A DNA stretch of 64,000 nucleotides. Source: Rhynchospora pubera (Eukaryota; Streptophyta; Magnoliopsida; Poales; Cyperaceae). The notes beneath the pieces are model-generated. The model searched no databases, was not told the origin of the DNA, and saw only the letters and a list, made by a program, of their open reading frames with translations. Below are positions 12,690 to 24,273 of this stretch, one piece after another. The position numbers were made by a program, and so were the translations under genes. Positions within the stretch are counted from its first letter, which is position 1, and every line of letters begins with the position of its first letter. The stretch is taken from the NCBI GenBank assembly GCA_028095005.1, contig CM051460.1:189518742-189582741 (forward strand), written 5' to 3'.

Positions 12690-13019
12690 TTAACAGATTG
12701 AACAGAAAATCTCAAATTTACCGTTGCCATAATTTGGACCCTTAGAGGAGGAAGCGCCACTCATGTTTGAAGTTAATTTCATTGCAAATGTTACAGCCAT
12801 GTTTGCTGCATGATGATCGCCACACATTCCCCACTCCTCTTCATATTCATGGATTGATTTGAGGAGAGCATACAGTGTTATGAAGAGAATACCAGCTGTC
12901 CTCGCTCTTTCAACTAGAGTCATGATTAAATAAACTAATGTTGATTTCTTCAAGAGTTGTGTTTTAGGGCCGGCACTACCGGTGCTTATATAGCCAGTAT
13001 AGCACTCTCTAGAAGACAA
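12690..13019 (-). CDS. hypothetical ORF, 109 residues
   Basis: Open reading frame of 109 codons on the minus strand, in a stretch less AT-rich than its flanks. It contains a plausible amphipathic segment (ERARTAGILFITLYALLKSI) followed by an acidic patch HEYEEEWG. I recognise no domain. It may be an exon of an unidentified gene or a chance ORF; no splice sites or promoter decide the matter. Confidence 0.25.
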   Translation of the reverse strand: MSSRECYTGYISTGSAGPKTQLLKKSTLVYLIMTLVERARTAGILFITLYALLKSIHEYEEEWGMCGDHHAANMAVTFAMKLTSNMSGASSSKGPNYGNGKFEIFCSIC

Positions 13020-13794
13020 CTAATTCTTGGTAACCAAATGGTCATGAGCCCCACATTCAGTGACTAATACTGCATGCTTTGTATGTAAATCCATTGTATT
13101 ATTTTTCATGTTACAAAAGATCCAAAGTTATATGCTACCTACCCTAGATAATGAGGAAAAAGATACGTTACATTATCAAATTATCATGAAAAACATGAGT
13201 GTTTCTTTACCAAATCTTTTGGCAGCCGAAAAAGATTTCTGTGCATTGTAAGGTGAAGTAGTGTTGTTGATTTGCACTTCCAGAAAGAGTTAAGAAAAGA
13301 GCCAGCATTTTTCTCACCTTACATAACCGTTACTTAAGCAACAATGCAACCACAATTACTTATCCGAATTATTGTTGCGTGTTGCCTGTCTCGTGTTATC
13401 GACTGGAAATTATAGTGGACATTTTTCAATTCAATTGTCTGAGGTTATGAACGAAAGTAGATGGATGCTCAGGTCCAAAAAGAGATGGATATCTTTGTAC
13501 CCCCATATTCAAGCCCATGGGCTTTAATGCAAAGGTCCAAAATTCAATGTTAAATTTATAAGTATGATAGAGTTACCAAACCCGATATTCTAAAATTTAA
13601 TTTTAAGAATTAAGTTTTTCTTTAATACGTATTTTAAGAATAAGTTTAAAAAATAATATGATGTTTGAAATTGATAAGAAAAATATTCAAGTCAATCCAA
13701 AATGAACTCAATTATTTTATTTATAATTTTATATAGTGCTGTAGAAGTTAATTAAATGTCTCCGATGATTCGAAATAAAACATTTCCTACCTAG
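13020..13794. other. intergenic AT-rich DNA
   Basis: No supported gene or defined repeat. Confidence 0.45.
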
Positions 13795-13983
13795 GGCTCC
13801 GTTTGGATGAGTTGAGAATAAGGTAGGAAGAAGGAAGAAGGGAAGAAATTTATTGGGAAGAGGTAAATTTATTGGGAAGTGTGTAACTTTTGTGAAAAGT
13901 TTAGATGGTTAGAAATAAATTTATTGGTAAAAAGTGGTTATTCCTTATTCCTTATTCCGGGAAGAAGTCATCCAAACGGAGCC
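13795..13983. mobile_element. GGCTCCGTTTGGAT MITE, copy 3, TSD TAG
   Basis: A 189-bp element starting GGCTCCGTTTGGATGAG and ending CATCCAAACGGAGCC, in inverted orientation relative to copy 2. It is flanked by TAG (13792-13794 and 13984-13986). Confidence 0.85.
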
Positions 13984-14822
13984 TAGGATTCAAAAATGTT
14001 AATTTCATGCAATCTTAAAAGCCCAAATATTTATTTTAGAAGACAAAAATATTATCCAACATTTAATATTATTTACGTCGACCTTTGAATTTCATTTTTC
14101 CATACTTCAGACCTCATCTTTTAATTCGCACTCTTTTTCTTTTCCTAGTGCATGGCAGAAGGATCAGATTCTATGATAGAACAGGTGGTTCTATCATAGA
14201 AGTAATACTATTTCTTTGTACATATGAAAGCACATGGTGACGCCAATTAATGGCAGTTATTATTATTATTATTTTCTTTTGGACGAACTATTAATCAGAG
14301 ATGGAGATTAAATTTTAATCTACGGAAATCAATATATGTGCAAATATTACTGCTCTCTATTTAGCAACCAGCAAAGAATGGAGGAGGAGAAGAAATAAAA
14401 AAAAAGAAGAAATTGAAAAGAAATATTGTTAATGAAATGTCCGCAGGCAGAGTGGTTATTAGTGGATTGAAGAAATTTGGAGTATTTATTAGTGGATTGA
14501 ACGGAATAAAAATGGAATTTAGAAATATTAATGAATGGAATGAAACAGTATAATTTAGAAATACAGCAATAATATATCCATATGTAATATGAAGAAATGT
14601 AAAGATCTGAAAATAATCATATTTAGTAGTTTTCTTTAGTTACCAAATAAGTAGCAACGTCATGTGAGTTTCATTTGGGAAATCTTAAAGGCTATCTATC
14701 TAAATCTAAAATATATTTCAATTTGCGTTTTCCCTTATTTTTGTTTCTTTCTCTTTACTTATTATAATCAGAATACAAAAGTTTTCATCCAGTAATAACT
14801 AAATAGAAATTGGTCAAGAGGC
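13984..14822. other. intergenic AT-rich DNA upstream of the RING-H2-family pseudogene
   Basis: No supported gene. It includes a short TTA run near 14258-14273. Confidence 0.45.
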
Positions 14823-15981
14823 ATGACAGGATGCATTCTCGAGCTCTCCAATTCTCTCACCATTCAAATCATTTTTTCTCTATCTTGCCCCCGAAAAGAA
14901 ATCTGCACTAGTAGGTGGAGAGTGTTAGATTTGAATCCCCAAATTCCATTTTCTGGTCTTAAAATTAAATTTGTGGGAGATCGCAGCTCGAAAAGATCAA
15001 ATGTCGGATTTGGAAGGAGTTTTTGTGGAGAACTTGCAGCAATGGCGTTTTCTGGTGAAACTGGCGTTTGCTTCGGGAAATCAGATGGAAATTCTGGTGG
15101 AAAAGGTGATGGTAAGGATGGAAATGGCGGTTATTGGAAATCAGATGGAAATTCTGGTGGAAAAGGTGATGGTCAAGATGGAAACGATAGTAATTTAGTT
15201 GGATCTTGGTATGTTTATTGTAATCAATTTTAGAGATTATGGAGATTTTCTGTTATGAACCACTAAAATGAATAAAAGTTGCTCACAAAAATTTGAGTGA
15301 AAAGTCGCAGGTTCGAAATCCGATAGGGATCTTTCATAGATAATTAATTTAAAAATAAATTGAGTGGCTTAGACCCAATTTATCTTCAAAAACTTTTGAC
15401 CCTCAAATTTGGAATAAATCAAATACCTGCATTACTTAATTATGTGAATCACTACCAGTACCAGTTCAATCTATTTTATTTTCCCCCAATAGTGGAACGT
15501 CTGATTGAGGGTCGTAAATGCATATTGGCAACCTCTCAACCTGCTTTTCTTGAATAAACTTTTTATTTTACAATAAAATCAATATTGTGTGTGAAGGTTT
15601 TTCCAGGGGGATAATTGGAGCATTTATTATTTACTGCTTCAACTTTGGCAAGCACGGAGAAGCGCATGTAGTCAATATGCTTCTACCTGGGATGTCGATC
15701 TATGTGAACAGTGAGCAACTCTCCTCAAATTTGAAAAAATATAATGAAAAATCTTTAAAATTATTTTGAGGTTTTCCATAATTCATGGAACCACCCATCC
15801 CAAAGAAATTTTATAAGTGTACTGGATTTGAGAGACTTCAATTTGGATCAACATTTATTTATTTATTTTTATTTTTATTTTAGGTTAATTCCGTTTGTCG
15901 ATTCTATGGATGCTCTTATAGAGATTGTTTTACTTTACCCTTATACTTTACTCGTGATTGCATTGTAAGTATTTTGGCTAA
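14823..15981 (+). pseudogene. RING-H2-family gene copy 1, 5' part (exon 1 and duplicated exon-2 piece)
   Basis: Exon 1 (ORF from 14823, splice donor GT after the TTG near 15212) encodes a protein rich in Gly/Asp/Lys repeats such as KSDGNSGGKGDG. It is clearly paralogous to exon 1 of the RING-H2 gene at 29226. Intron sequence is also homologous to that copy. A first copy of the start of exon 2 follows (about 15894-15966, reading LIPFVDSMDALIEIVLL). It is then repeated after the Helitron at about 21801, so this gene has an internal tandem duplication of the intron-end/exon-2 segment (about 15835-15966 and 21741-21870). The Helitron begins at 15982. The RING exon found in the paralog is missing downstream, so this copy is a pseudogene. 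Confidence 0.65.
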
Positions 15982-16811
15982 TCTAAAATACTTCAATTTC
16001 AATTCATGGATTTACTGTTCAATTATCTAGACCGTTCATTTTCTCCTGTGCGCGACTTCATCTCATCTCCTTCGTCCATCTCCCACTAAGCATTTGGGCT
16101 GGGGAATACCTTGATTTTCTCTTCCTGTTTCTCTCTGCCTCATTGTGTGTCTTCGTGTCATTCTCATTTCTTCCCTGCGCCTCCTGTGTGGCAACTTTTC
16201 TGCGCGGTTTGCTTTGGTCGACGCAACGGATCCAGATCTCCTCTTTTCTCCGTCGAGCCACACCTCTGCTGTACTTGCGGTCATTCGAGAGTGTATGGAT
16301 GGTTAGGTGTGCCTTATGGATTCTCTAGAAGCCTCTCGGCACCACTGTTGCTGTGAGAAGCCTTTCTTTGTTTCTCTCTTGCTCCGTTGTCTCTTCTCTG
16401 CATTTTCTCCTCAGCTTTTCCTCGCAGGTGCTTTTTTCCTACGCTTTTTCTGCTCTTCGTTTGCTCTGGATTCTTATCTTCCTCTTGCTTGGTAGCAGAC
16501 TTTTTTTTCCTTTTTTTTTGCCCCGTCGTTGTTCTTATTGTCCTTCAAAATGTCCGATTTTTTTGCTCTACAGGTTTGTTGGTTGTCGTTGTTCTTATTT
16601 TTCTCAAGTAAACCCTCCTCCCCTCCTTTTTCTCTCTGCGCGCAGGAACAAGGAGAATTGATTATGTCCCTTAATACAGGCAAAACTTACAAACCCTTTC
16701 ATAAGTAGGATTATTTTGCTTTTTTTATTCCTTCTTAGATTTTTGTTCCTTTACATTGTGAATTTGTGATTATGTTAAATTTAGATATCTGAAGAAGATT
16801 CTTCTTTTGCC

Positions 16812-17120
16812 TAATATATCTTCCCCCTCTGATTTTACTCAATATTTTTGGTATTTCTCTACAATTGTTCAGGTTTGCGTCGCATTTTTCTCTTTGTTGT
16901 TTGACAGATCTTTTATCAGGTATGTAAGAAATGTCACCTTTATTATGTTTTTTTTTATTTAATGCCTTCCCTAATATATCTTCTTCCCTATGATTTTACT
17001 CAATTTTTTGGTGTTTCTCTGCAAATTTTCAGCTTTGCATTGCATTTTTCTCTTTGTTGTTCGACAGATCTTTATCAGGTATGTAACAAATGTCTCCTTT
17101 CTTATATTTTTTTTATTTAG
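16812..17120 (+). repeat. tandem duplication, two units of about 155 bp
   Basis: Two adjacent imperfect units. Each contains CTAATATATCTTC, GATTTTACTCAAT, GCATTTTTCTCTTTGTTGTT and ATCAGGTATGTAA in the same order. The repeated CAGGTATGTAA resembles a splice donor, so this may be a duplicated exon-intron edge of the captured gene. Confidence 0.65.
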
Positions 17121-18333
17121 TGTCTAGGACTGTATTTACATCAATCTTCTCTGCTTTGCAAATAAAATAATCCATTTAGCTGTGGCAAAAAGTCATAGGT
17201 TTTAGAAAAAAATATGTTGCTGTATTTTACAACATAATGTCATATTTGGTTTGGATCGGAAACAAGAGAAGAGAATGCTGCTACAGCTCATGTATTATTT
17301 TTTTCCCCAATTTACAGATTTTTACATGCACTGCGTCGTGTCTTCACATGGATTATCTAAATTTTGTATTATTCTTCCCCAGTTTATAGATCTTTACATT
17401 ACATGCACTGCATTGTGTCCCTGATTAATTTATTTTTAACGTGAGCTTAAGTTTCAATGCTGTCACCGGAAAGTTGATTTAAGATGCATCTCCATTTAAT
17501 ATTTTTTGCGTGCTTTTTTTAGGTCCGGAAGTATTTAAGCGCTTCATGGGCATTGAGACTAGCTAGAGAAAGAGTTCTATTTTCAAACTTTCCTAATTGT
17601 TAAACAGTTTGTTGTCTATTTAAATTTCTTTCTTTCTGTTACCTTCAATAATGTATTTTCCCATTGTCTTTTGTCTAAGGCTCTAAGCTTAGCACCATAA
17701 TTAGAACTTTAGAAGGTAATTTCTAACTGAATGTTGTTAAATTACAATAGCCATTGTTATGCCCTTTTACCACAGTATGAATTAGCACTGTCATGTAACT
17801 CATGTTATTTTGTAGTTTTCAATTCATTTTTCTTCCTTTGGTTTGATGTTTTTGCAAGAGAGGTCATTGAGTATTTATAGAGGATATAATTGATAGATGA
17901 AAAACCTTTGTATGGATGGTAGTTGCAGGTTTTTACCTTTTGTAAAATGCAGGTATCGCAAACATGACAACAATCATGCAATGTGCAATTATCTGAAGCA
18001 TTAATGCTCATTGTTGAGTCTATTGAGCTATCTTGATCTCATTGTTCATCTTTCTGCTCGCTGATATGTTTCCAGAGGTACTACTTCTTTCCTCTCATGT
18101 TTTATCTCATATATGTGCTACTGGCCTACTGCACAATCAATGATTGATGGTGCATGTTAGATTATTGATCTCATACTACCAACTTGTCAGGTCTTAATTT
18201 TGGATTAGTGAAAAATTGTTATTGATCCCATGCACAATTTCTCTTTCATGCTTTTCTGTGCAATTGAAAATGAGATGTTCTTTGGCATTCCTGCTAACGG
18301 TTAGAGTGAAGAGAAGCCTCAAAATGAATGTAA

Positions 18334-20088
18334 TGTTGGAGTTGTGTCCTAGAAGTCAATAATTTGATGACTTAAATATTAGTTTATGTTATGGATGATA
18401 TTTAATCATCTGTTCCTAGGTTTATTATTGACAGATTATTCAGGTCGAGGATCTGAATTGTAGATCTCTGTGGATCATTCTTTAGAATGACGATAATAAA
18501 ATCTAAACGGTCCATAATCTTGATAATTAACAAAGGAACATTAATTATCATATAAGATTAGTATGCAAGTTAAGTGATGATTAAGTTCTACTAATCATAG
18601 GTAAAGAGTTACCAACTTAATTGCATATGTATATGTTATGGAACATAGTACAGGACTTGACCCAACGAAATAAATATATGGATTGTGTTATGTGTCATTA
18701 TTTATTTTCTTATTATTTTGGTTCTAAGTTTGAGATATTTATCTTTTCCACATGATTATAGGTTCAATAAATATTGTCTACCGCTGATTTCCGATAAGGG
18801 CTGCTATACGGACTTTATTTATGGTCTCTTGAATTGTGCGGGGAAAAGCTAATCATCAAGAAAACCGTATGTCCCTCATTAATTCACTTAGTGAGTGACG
18901 ATATCTGTTTGGGCCCCTTGATGGAGTCGGATCGTATTCGCGCAACTAAGAGATCAACTCTAGATCAAGAAATATATAATCTGCAAGAATGACACATTCC
19001 TATCTTGGATTATACGATGATATCGTGTGACATAAGAATCAAAATAGAGAAATACTTTTATTCTCTTATTATGCAGGATTTAAATATTGTAGCAGTACAC
19101 TATTTATGCGAATTGGGAATCATACCGTGTTGCTAGATACCGCTTATGATTATTGGAAATAAATAACGATTTATTTCCATGTCCAACTTAGCATAAATCC
19201 TCAAAGGGTCACACGGATCGAAATTTAACCATACAGTACATTAGTCATTTATTCGCATCGGTGTGTCTTGCGAAAATATGATGAGTTGAATAATTGATTA
19301 TATAACGATATAATTAATTAAGTCAAAAGGATCATATCGAAATGATTTAATGTATTAGCTAATCCCACAATAATTATTAATTAGTTAATATTTATTTTCA
19401 GTTCAACACAATTTAATATAAATAGTTATATTAAATTAATGGGCCAATATTTATATTAAATATATATAGCCCAAATGTAGAGCATTAATTGGTGGACCTA
19501 AGTAATTGATTTAAGAATCAATTAAATGAGTGTGTGAAGCTCATATAGACCTTTATGTGGCCGGCCCATTAGGGTGGTGGTAGGTAGGTGGCATACTTGT
19601 AAATAGTTGGAACTATTTGTTAGGGTTTGAGCATTATAAAAGGACCTTTGTGGAGGCTCTTGGCTCCTTTCTCTCTCTTCCTTCTTTGGCCGCCACCCAC
19701 CTCCTTCCCTTCTCTTATGGCCGGCGCCACCACCACTCTCCCCTCCACCTAAGCTCATGTGTTGAGCGCATCTCCTCCATTAATTAAAGAGTTAATTAAG
19801 AAGACGAGAAAACTTAGGATTAGCCTAAACCTTCTAGCTACTAGCATAGCTTATAGGTTTTGGTTAATTTTGTGGTGGACTCGAGGTCGGTTTTGGATTG
19901 AAGGACGCGCGGAGAGCAACCCATCGACTCCCATGCCGTGGTCGAGCCCCGCGAATACGATTTCGCGGGAGGTACATTTCTCCTACACCTTCTCTTGTGT
20001 CGATTGAAATAGCACTAAATCCTTGCACTTGTTTGTGGTTAATTAAGTGTAATTAGCTTCAAAAATTAAAATTGTGCATTTCCTAACA
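18334..20088 (+). mobile_element. solo LTR, 1,755 bp, TSD TGTAA
   Basis: Starts TGTTGGAGTTGTGTCCTAG and ends GCATTTCCTAACA (TG...CA termini with an inverted TGTTGG/CCTAACA edge). It is flanked by the exact 5-bp repeat TGTAA (18329-18333 and 20089-20093). An internal TATA-like TATAAAAGG lies near 19635. There is no internal domain, so it is a solo LTR left by recombination. The lineage is probably Ty1/copia (inference). It is nested in the Helitron, hence younger than the Helitron. Confidence 0.9.
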
Positions 20089-21143
20089 TGTAATTCTAGC
20101 GATTTAATGTCTGCATTCATCAACTAATTCTAAATTTTCAATAATATAATCGATAGATTTAATTTCTTTCCAAAATACCCCTTGTGTAGCTGCAGTATGT
20201 ATATATTAATGAAGGAACATAAAACAATCTATGGTATGAATTAACCACAAACTTTGTTTTCAAAATCTAAAATGACTAAAATCTGTACATACTGGTACTA
20301 ATATCCATCATGTATGTCATACATCAATCTACAATGATTTTCTAAATGCCCTTCAATTGTGTACTTACTCCAAGATGGAGACTTTTTCCAACATCATATG
20401 CTGATTGGTCTGAAACTCTCTAACCATCCTCATTTTGTGAACTTTTAGGGCTTAGTTGTGCCAAGACCAGTTACAGTATCTTAGTGGATGGCAGAAAGTA
20501 GCTTATAAACAATTAAAATGACAGCTGAACTTTTAGGGGTTTAGTTGTGCAAAGACCAACTTATGGGTCAAAATATAGTCCATCTTTAACAGTTTTTTTT
20601 TAATTAAAAGAATGCTCTATCTTTGATGTTTTATGGTTCACATTGTATTTTTACAGTAGTCAGGCATGATGTGTTGTGTGCAACCTTCTAATTTGTTGTT
20701 TTGTTTTGTTCATTGATACTGGGTTCTTCCGTCAGGTATGTATTATTTTCCATTTTCATGCTTTTTTCTTTTTTTTGCCTTCGAATTGTTTCATGATTCA
20801 TACAGAGGTTTTGTGATGTCCTATTTGGTACTTGATTTGCAAATCGCCCTTGATAAAATAAGGAATAAGGTTATGCTTGATATAAATAAACTGCATAGCA
20901 ACCCTCATCCACACTTTCATTTGATAGAGGTATATTCAGGTTATAACTGTATACACTTCCCTCTCCAAACGCCAAGTAGTGAGCAATTGAGCATCACTTC
21001 ATTTCTCTTTTTTTTTTTATATATATATGGAGATCTTAACACTTTTAGTTCGAAATAAATGAGATGTTTTGTTTTATTGGAATTCGTTTATTTGTAAATT
21101 CTCTTCTTTTTAATTTTATCTATTTCACTTTGTGGTGGTCCAG

Positions 21144-21188
21144 GGTTGGTCGTAGAGGCGGTTATAAAGAGCTTGATCAAGAGGAGAG
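21144..21188 (+). pseudogene. splice-bounded 45-nt exon of a captured gene
   Basis: Bounded by AG and GTGAGA splice signals, it reads VGRRGGYKELDQEE in one frame. I do not recognise the parent gene. It lies about 540 bp before the Helitron 3' end on the same strand, as expected of a captured fragment. Confidence 0.4.
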
Positions 21189-21899
21189 GTGAGAAATAAA
21201 GCGACGTCACAAGGAGGCTGAATAACTATGTTTGATTATTTTTTTTGACCACATATCTCCAAACATTCAGTAGCATAGACCATCCATCTGATAGCTAGAC
21301 GGGCCTACTAATTTCATCATACAAATATATATAGGCACAAATTTGTGCTCACATCCCAACAATCAATAGTTCAGAAGGTTTACAGACAGAATACAGATGT
21401 AAATATTTTTCAGGTCATAATGAGATCAAGATCTTTAATTAAAATGTTTCTACAATATCAATATTGATTACATCAGTATCATTATTGTTCTTTGATCAAC
21501 AATGGTCAGTCTCTATTGATTACACCAGTTATCAGCTCTTGCTAATAACCAATTACTGCACATCATCTATAATACAAAAACATAGAACCAATTGTTATCC
21601 ATATATTAACGAGGACCAACTTGTTCAAACGTCAATAACTAAATAAACAGGTAGCACACCTAAATCATTAATACAATCACCTTAGACTAATCATACATCG
21701 CGCGAAGCGCGATACAATAGCTAGTTATATACATCTTTGTAAACTTCAATTTAGATGAACATTTATTTATTTTGTTATTATTTTATTTTATTTTTTTAGG
21801 TTAATTCCGTTTGTCGGTTCTATGGATGCTTTTATAGAGATTGTTTTACTTCACTCGTGATTGCATTGTGCGCCTATATTTCCTTCGACTGTTTACTAT

Positions 21900-22053
21900 G
21901 GCTCCGTTTGGATAGGTGTGGGAAGAAGGGAAGAAGGGAAGAAGTGGGAAGAAATATTGGAAAGTGTGTAACTTTATGAAGAGTTTGAATTGTTTATAAT
22001 TTTTTTTCTTCTTCCTTCTTCTTCTTCTTTCTTCCAACGATCCAAACGCACCC
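21900..22053. mobile_element. GGCTCCGTTTGGAT MITE, copy 4, TSD TAT, inside exon 2
   Basis: Starts GGCTCCGTTTGGATAGG and ends GATCCAAACGCACCC. It is flanked by TAT (21897-21899 and 22054-22056). Removing it rejoins exon sequence colinear with the paralog (TTTACTATGGTTGTTAA), confirming the insertion site. Confidence 0.85.
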
Positions 22054-22120
22054 TATGGTTGTTAATGGATTCTGGAGGAAATGCCTCAAGCTCTTCCGAC
22101 GAAAATGCCTTGAACCCTCC

Positions 22121-22423
22121 CAGGGGCGAAGCCAGGATTCGGTGGCGAGGGGGGCCGAGGTCAAACTTCGGAGTTGTTCGGTCGACCAATATGTGACTGA
22201 ATACATTAAAATTGATAGAAAAAAAGACATTTTTTATATTATGCATGAAAGTTTAGAGAGATGGAATCTCATTTTTACTAGGCTACTAAATTTACTCAAG
22301 AAGTAGAAGGAAAACTATTGAACTTTGTATTAACTAGGGGGAGCCCAATCATAATATTCCCTTTAATATGCAAAAAACAGCGTGGGCCTGGCCCTCTTGG
22401 GCCACCGTGCTGGCTCCGCCCCT
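22121..22423. mobile_element. MITE of about 303 bp with 9-bp TSD, inside exon 2
   Basis: Termini CAGGGGCGAAGCCAGG at the left and CTGGCTCCGCCCCT at the right. It is flanked by GAACCCTCC (22112-22120 and 22424-22432). The 9-bp target repeat favours a Mutator-like (MULE) origin; an 8-bp reading would favour hAT. Excision restores colinearity with the paralogous exon. Confidence 0.8.
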
Positions 22424-22500
22424 GAACCCTCCTGACAATGTGGTTGGCCTTTTTAAATCGTCTAATCATCAAGTACCCCAAAAGAGAGAGAGCCTAAAAA

Positions 22501-22903
22501 AAAAGGTCCCACTAAAAAAAAGGTCCCACTATAAGATTGAAAGTATGTCAACGCATTTGACTCAATTAGAACCTACTAAAGTTAAATGAAAAAATGACGT
22601 GAATTCTACAGTGCACTTCAATGATTACACCCCACCAATCCATGCTAGCCCTTAGATCAAAGATCGGATGGCCCAGATCGATTCTGAGGCCTTGATCGCT
22701 GATGTCAGCTGCGTCAATAACCGCGTCTATGAACAGTGTCGTTTTCTATTTTCCCGCTGGAATTATCTGATCCGTTGATCTGAGATCCTGCGGTTGGATT
22801 TCCATATTAGAGAGGGCCATGCTGCATTTTTTTTGGTGCACCTGGTGTTTTGTTATTAATATGAACCGTTCCTTTTCCGAATCTGATCAGTTATCAGTAT
22901 GTA
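22501..22903. other. intergenic DNA
   Basis: The 3' half is locally less AT-rich (22660-22800). No gene supported. Confidence 0.4.
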
Positions 22904-24273
22904 TTGCTCTCTTGGTCTACCGAATTTAATACCGTTCCGATTTTTTTGGCAGTGATTCCGCCCAGCGATCTCCTCCTTTTTTTGGTCTGTTTCTGCTATG
23001 CGCCTCCTTTCCCTTCCATTGTTTGCTGTCCCTCCTTTCTCCTCCCAAGCTCTCTCCTCCGGCTCCGCCGACGCTCGCGTCGACTCTTTTTGAAGTCGTT
23101 CCGCCTCTTCAATCACCATCTTCGGTCTAAGGTTCTCTCTCGCCATCCCCACCTACTCTCGTCTCTCCGCTCCCTCCGTCAAGCTGTTGACTCTCTCACA
23201 TCTTCGCTCCAGAGAACTCGCCAGGACCTCGCCACACCCCGAGCCGTGCTCATAACACGCAGAAAGTTTTGCTCCGTCAGATCAATCCTCCTAATTCGCC
23301 ACCTATGATTGAGAAAGGAGCAAAGTTAGGTTTTCTCCTCTACCTCCGCCTGCTAGGAAACAGGAAGAAATGAGTACGAAGAAGTTTCGAGAGAGAGGTC
23401 GCTCTTCCCCTAATTCCGTTAGGTAGCTCATTTTCAGCTTTGTTCTTTTTTTGTTATGCTGAGGGAAGTCACAGAGTTATGGAGAATGGTCGAGAATATT
23501 TGACTTGTCTTGAACCATCTAAAAACTAAAATTTATACAGAAGCCTTTAATCAAGCAGCAAGAAGCTACACAAAATGGACATTTGCATGATTATTTTGGA
23601 TTTCAATTGTAAAAGTATTTTCGCGAAAAGCATGCACAAATATTGCAAACTGCTTACAATTTGCTTGCATGTTATGGTACTCTCAACACTCAATAATTTT
23701 CAATTGAAGATTATTGAGGTGAGAAGGGTGGTATCTTAATACTTCTATGATTAACAAGGGTAATTAGTGCAGTTTACGATGGAGTGTTGCACCTTCTGTT
23801 GCTGCATATGCCTCCTTCCACTGTTGCCGACTCGGCTCAGTAGTCGCAAATAAAAAATAAGTCAAACTTCCTTTATTTATTTTGATTATTTTCTTTATTA
23901 ATTTCTACATTTGTCCGCTCTGGATTTGGGTGAACTACTATCAATTGATTTCAAGCTTTTAAAAAACTCCGTTTTTTCCGTTTTATCGCCGTTTTATCGA
24001 GATTTTTGTTCACACCGCACAACCGTTTTATCCGTTATATCACCGTTTTTTCCGTATTACCGTTTTATCACCGATAAACGCTAAATCACCACCCAACCGC
24101 TAAACCGCACAAATCGCATTTTAAAACCTTGATTGATTTGTATTATTTCTTTTAGAATGTTTTGTACCAGTTCTTAGTTAAATTCCTTTGTTTTAAATAT
24201 AACTAGGGACACTAGGAGTTTTGGAACTGATAGAATTAAACAAGGTTGGAAGGCAACAAGTAGCAACAGCAAG
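22904..24273 (+). CDS. unidentified spliced gene fragment
   Basis: 22960-23420 is C/T-rich and much less AT-rich than its surroundings, like a plant 5' UTR or first exon. An ATG at 23370 opens a short frame (MSTKKFRERGRSSPNSVR) ending at a GT donor (23423). A second exon 24207-24273 continues in frame (DTRSFGTDRIKQGWK...) to another GT donor (24274), with a hAT MITE in the intervening intron. A third candidate exon near 24739-24840 has in-frame stops. I do not recognise the protein. It could be the start of a host gene or a TE-captured 5' fragment. A longer ORF upstream (22904-23308) may be UTR or another exon. Confidence 0.3.
23952..24131. mobile_element. hAT-type MITE, 180 bp, perfect 8-bp TSD
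   Basis: Termini CAAGCTTTTAAAA at the left and TTTTAAAACCTTG at the right. It is flanked by ATTGATTT (23944-23951 and 24132-24139). The interior repeats CCGTTTTATC/ACCGTTTT motifs, typical of hAT subterminal arrays. Non-coding. Confidence 0.85.

Larger units (their letters stand above)
15982..21724 (+). mobile_element. Helitron, 5.74 kb, exact ends, inserted in a RING-H2-family gene intron
   Basis: The 5' end is TC (15982-15983) preceded by A. The 3' end is CTAG (21721-21724) followed by T, with a perfect hairpin TCGCGC-GAA-GCGCGA at 21699-21713 and 8 nt between. Joining the flanks gives TTTTGGCTAA|TTATAT, which matches the uninterrupted intron of the paralog near 30568-30592. This is an empty-site comparison fixing insertion between A and T, the Helitron target. 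I see no Rep/helicase gene, so it is non-autonomous. It carries a pyrimidine-rich 5'-UTR-like stretch (16030-16660), a tandem repeat, at least one splice-bounded exon (21144-21188) and a nested solo LTR. Confidence 0.85.
21725..22500 (+). pseudogene. RING-H2-family gene copy 1, downstream part (exon 2, broken by two MITEs)
   Basis: Resumes directly after the Helitron with the intron end and exon 2 (acceptor near 21800; LIPFVGSMDAFIEIVLL). Compared with the paralog, the membrane-segment part is frameshifted, with an in-frame stop soon after. A MITE lies at 21900-22053 and a second element at 22121-22423. The residual exon end (CCTCCTGACAATGTG then the GTTGGC donor) matches the paralog at 30805-30820, and homology continues a little into the next intron. 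The RING exon is not found within several kb. Non-functional. Confidence 0.7.

Noticed and set aside
16058..16683. Overlapping ORFs on both strands
   Set aside because: Pyrimidine-rich UTR-like sequence gives open frames on both strands. No consistent protein.
19522..20007. ORFs inside 18334-20088
   Set aside because: They fall in the solo LTR, which has exact TG...CA ends and a TSD; no coding role expected.
22904..23308. 134-codon Leu/Arg/Ser-rich ORF
   Set aside because: Not called as a protein by itself. Composition follows the CT-rich DNA, and the better-supported frame starts at 23370 with splice sites.
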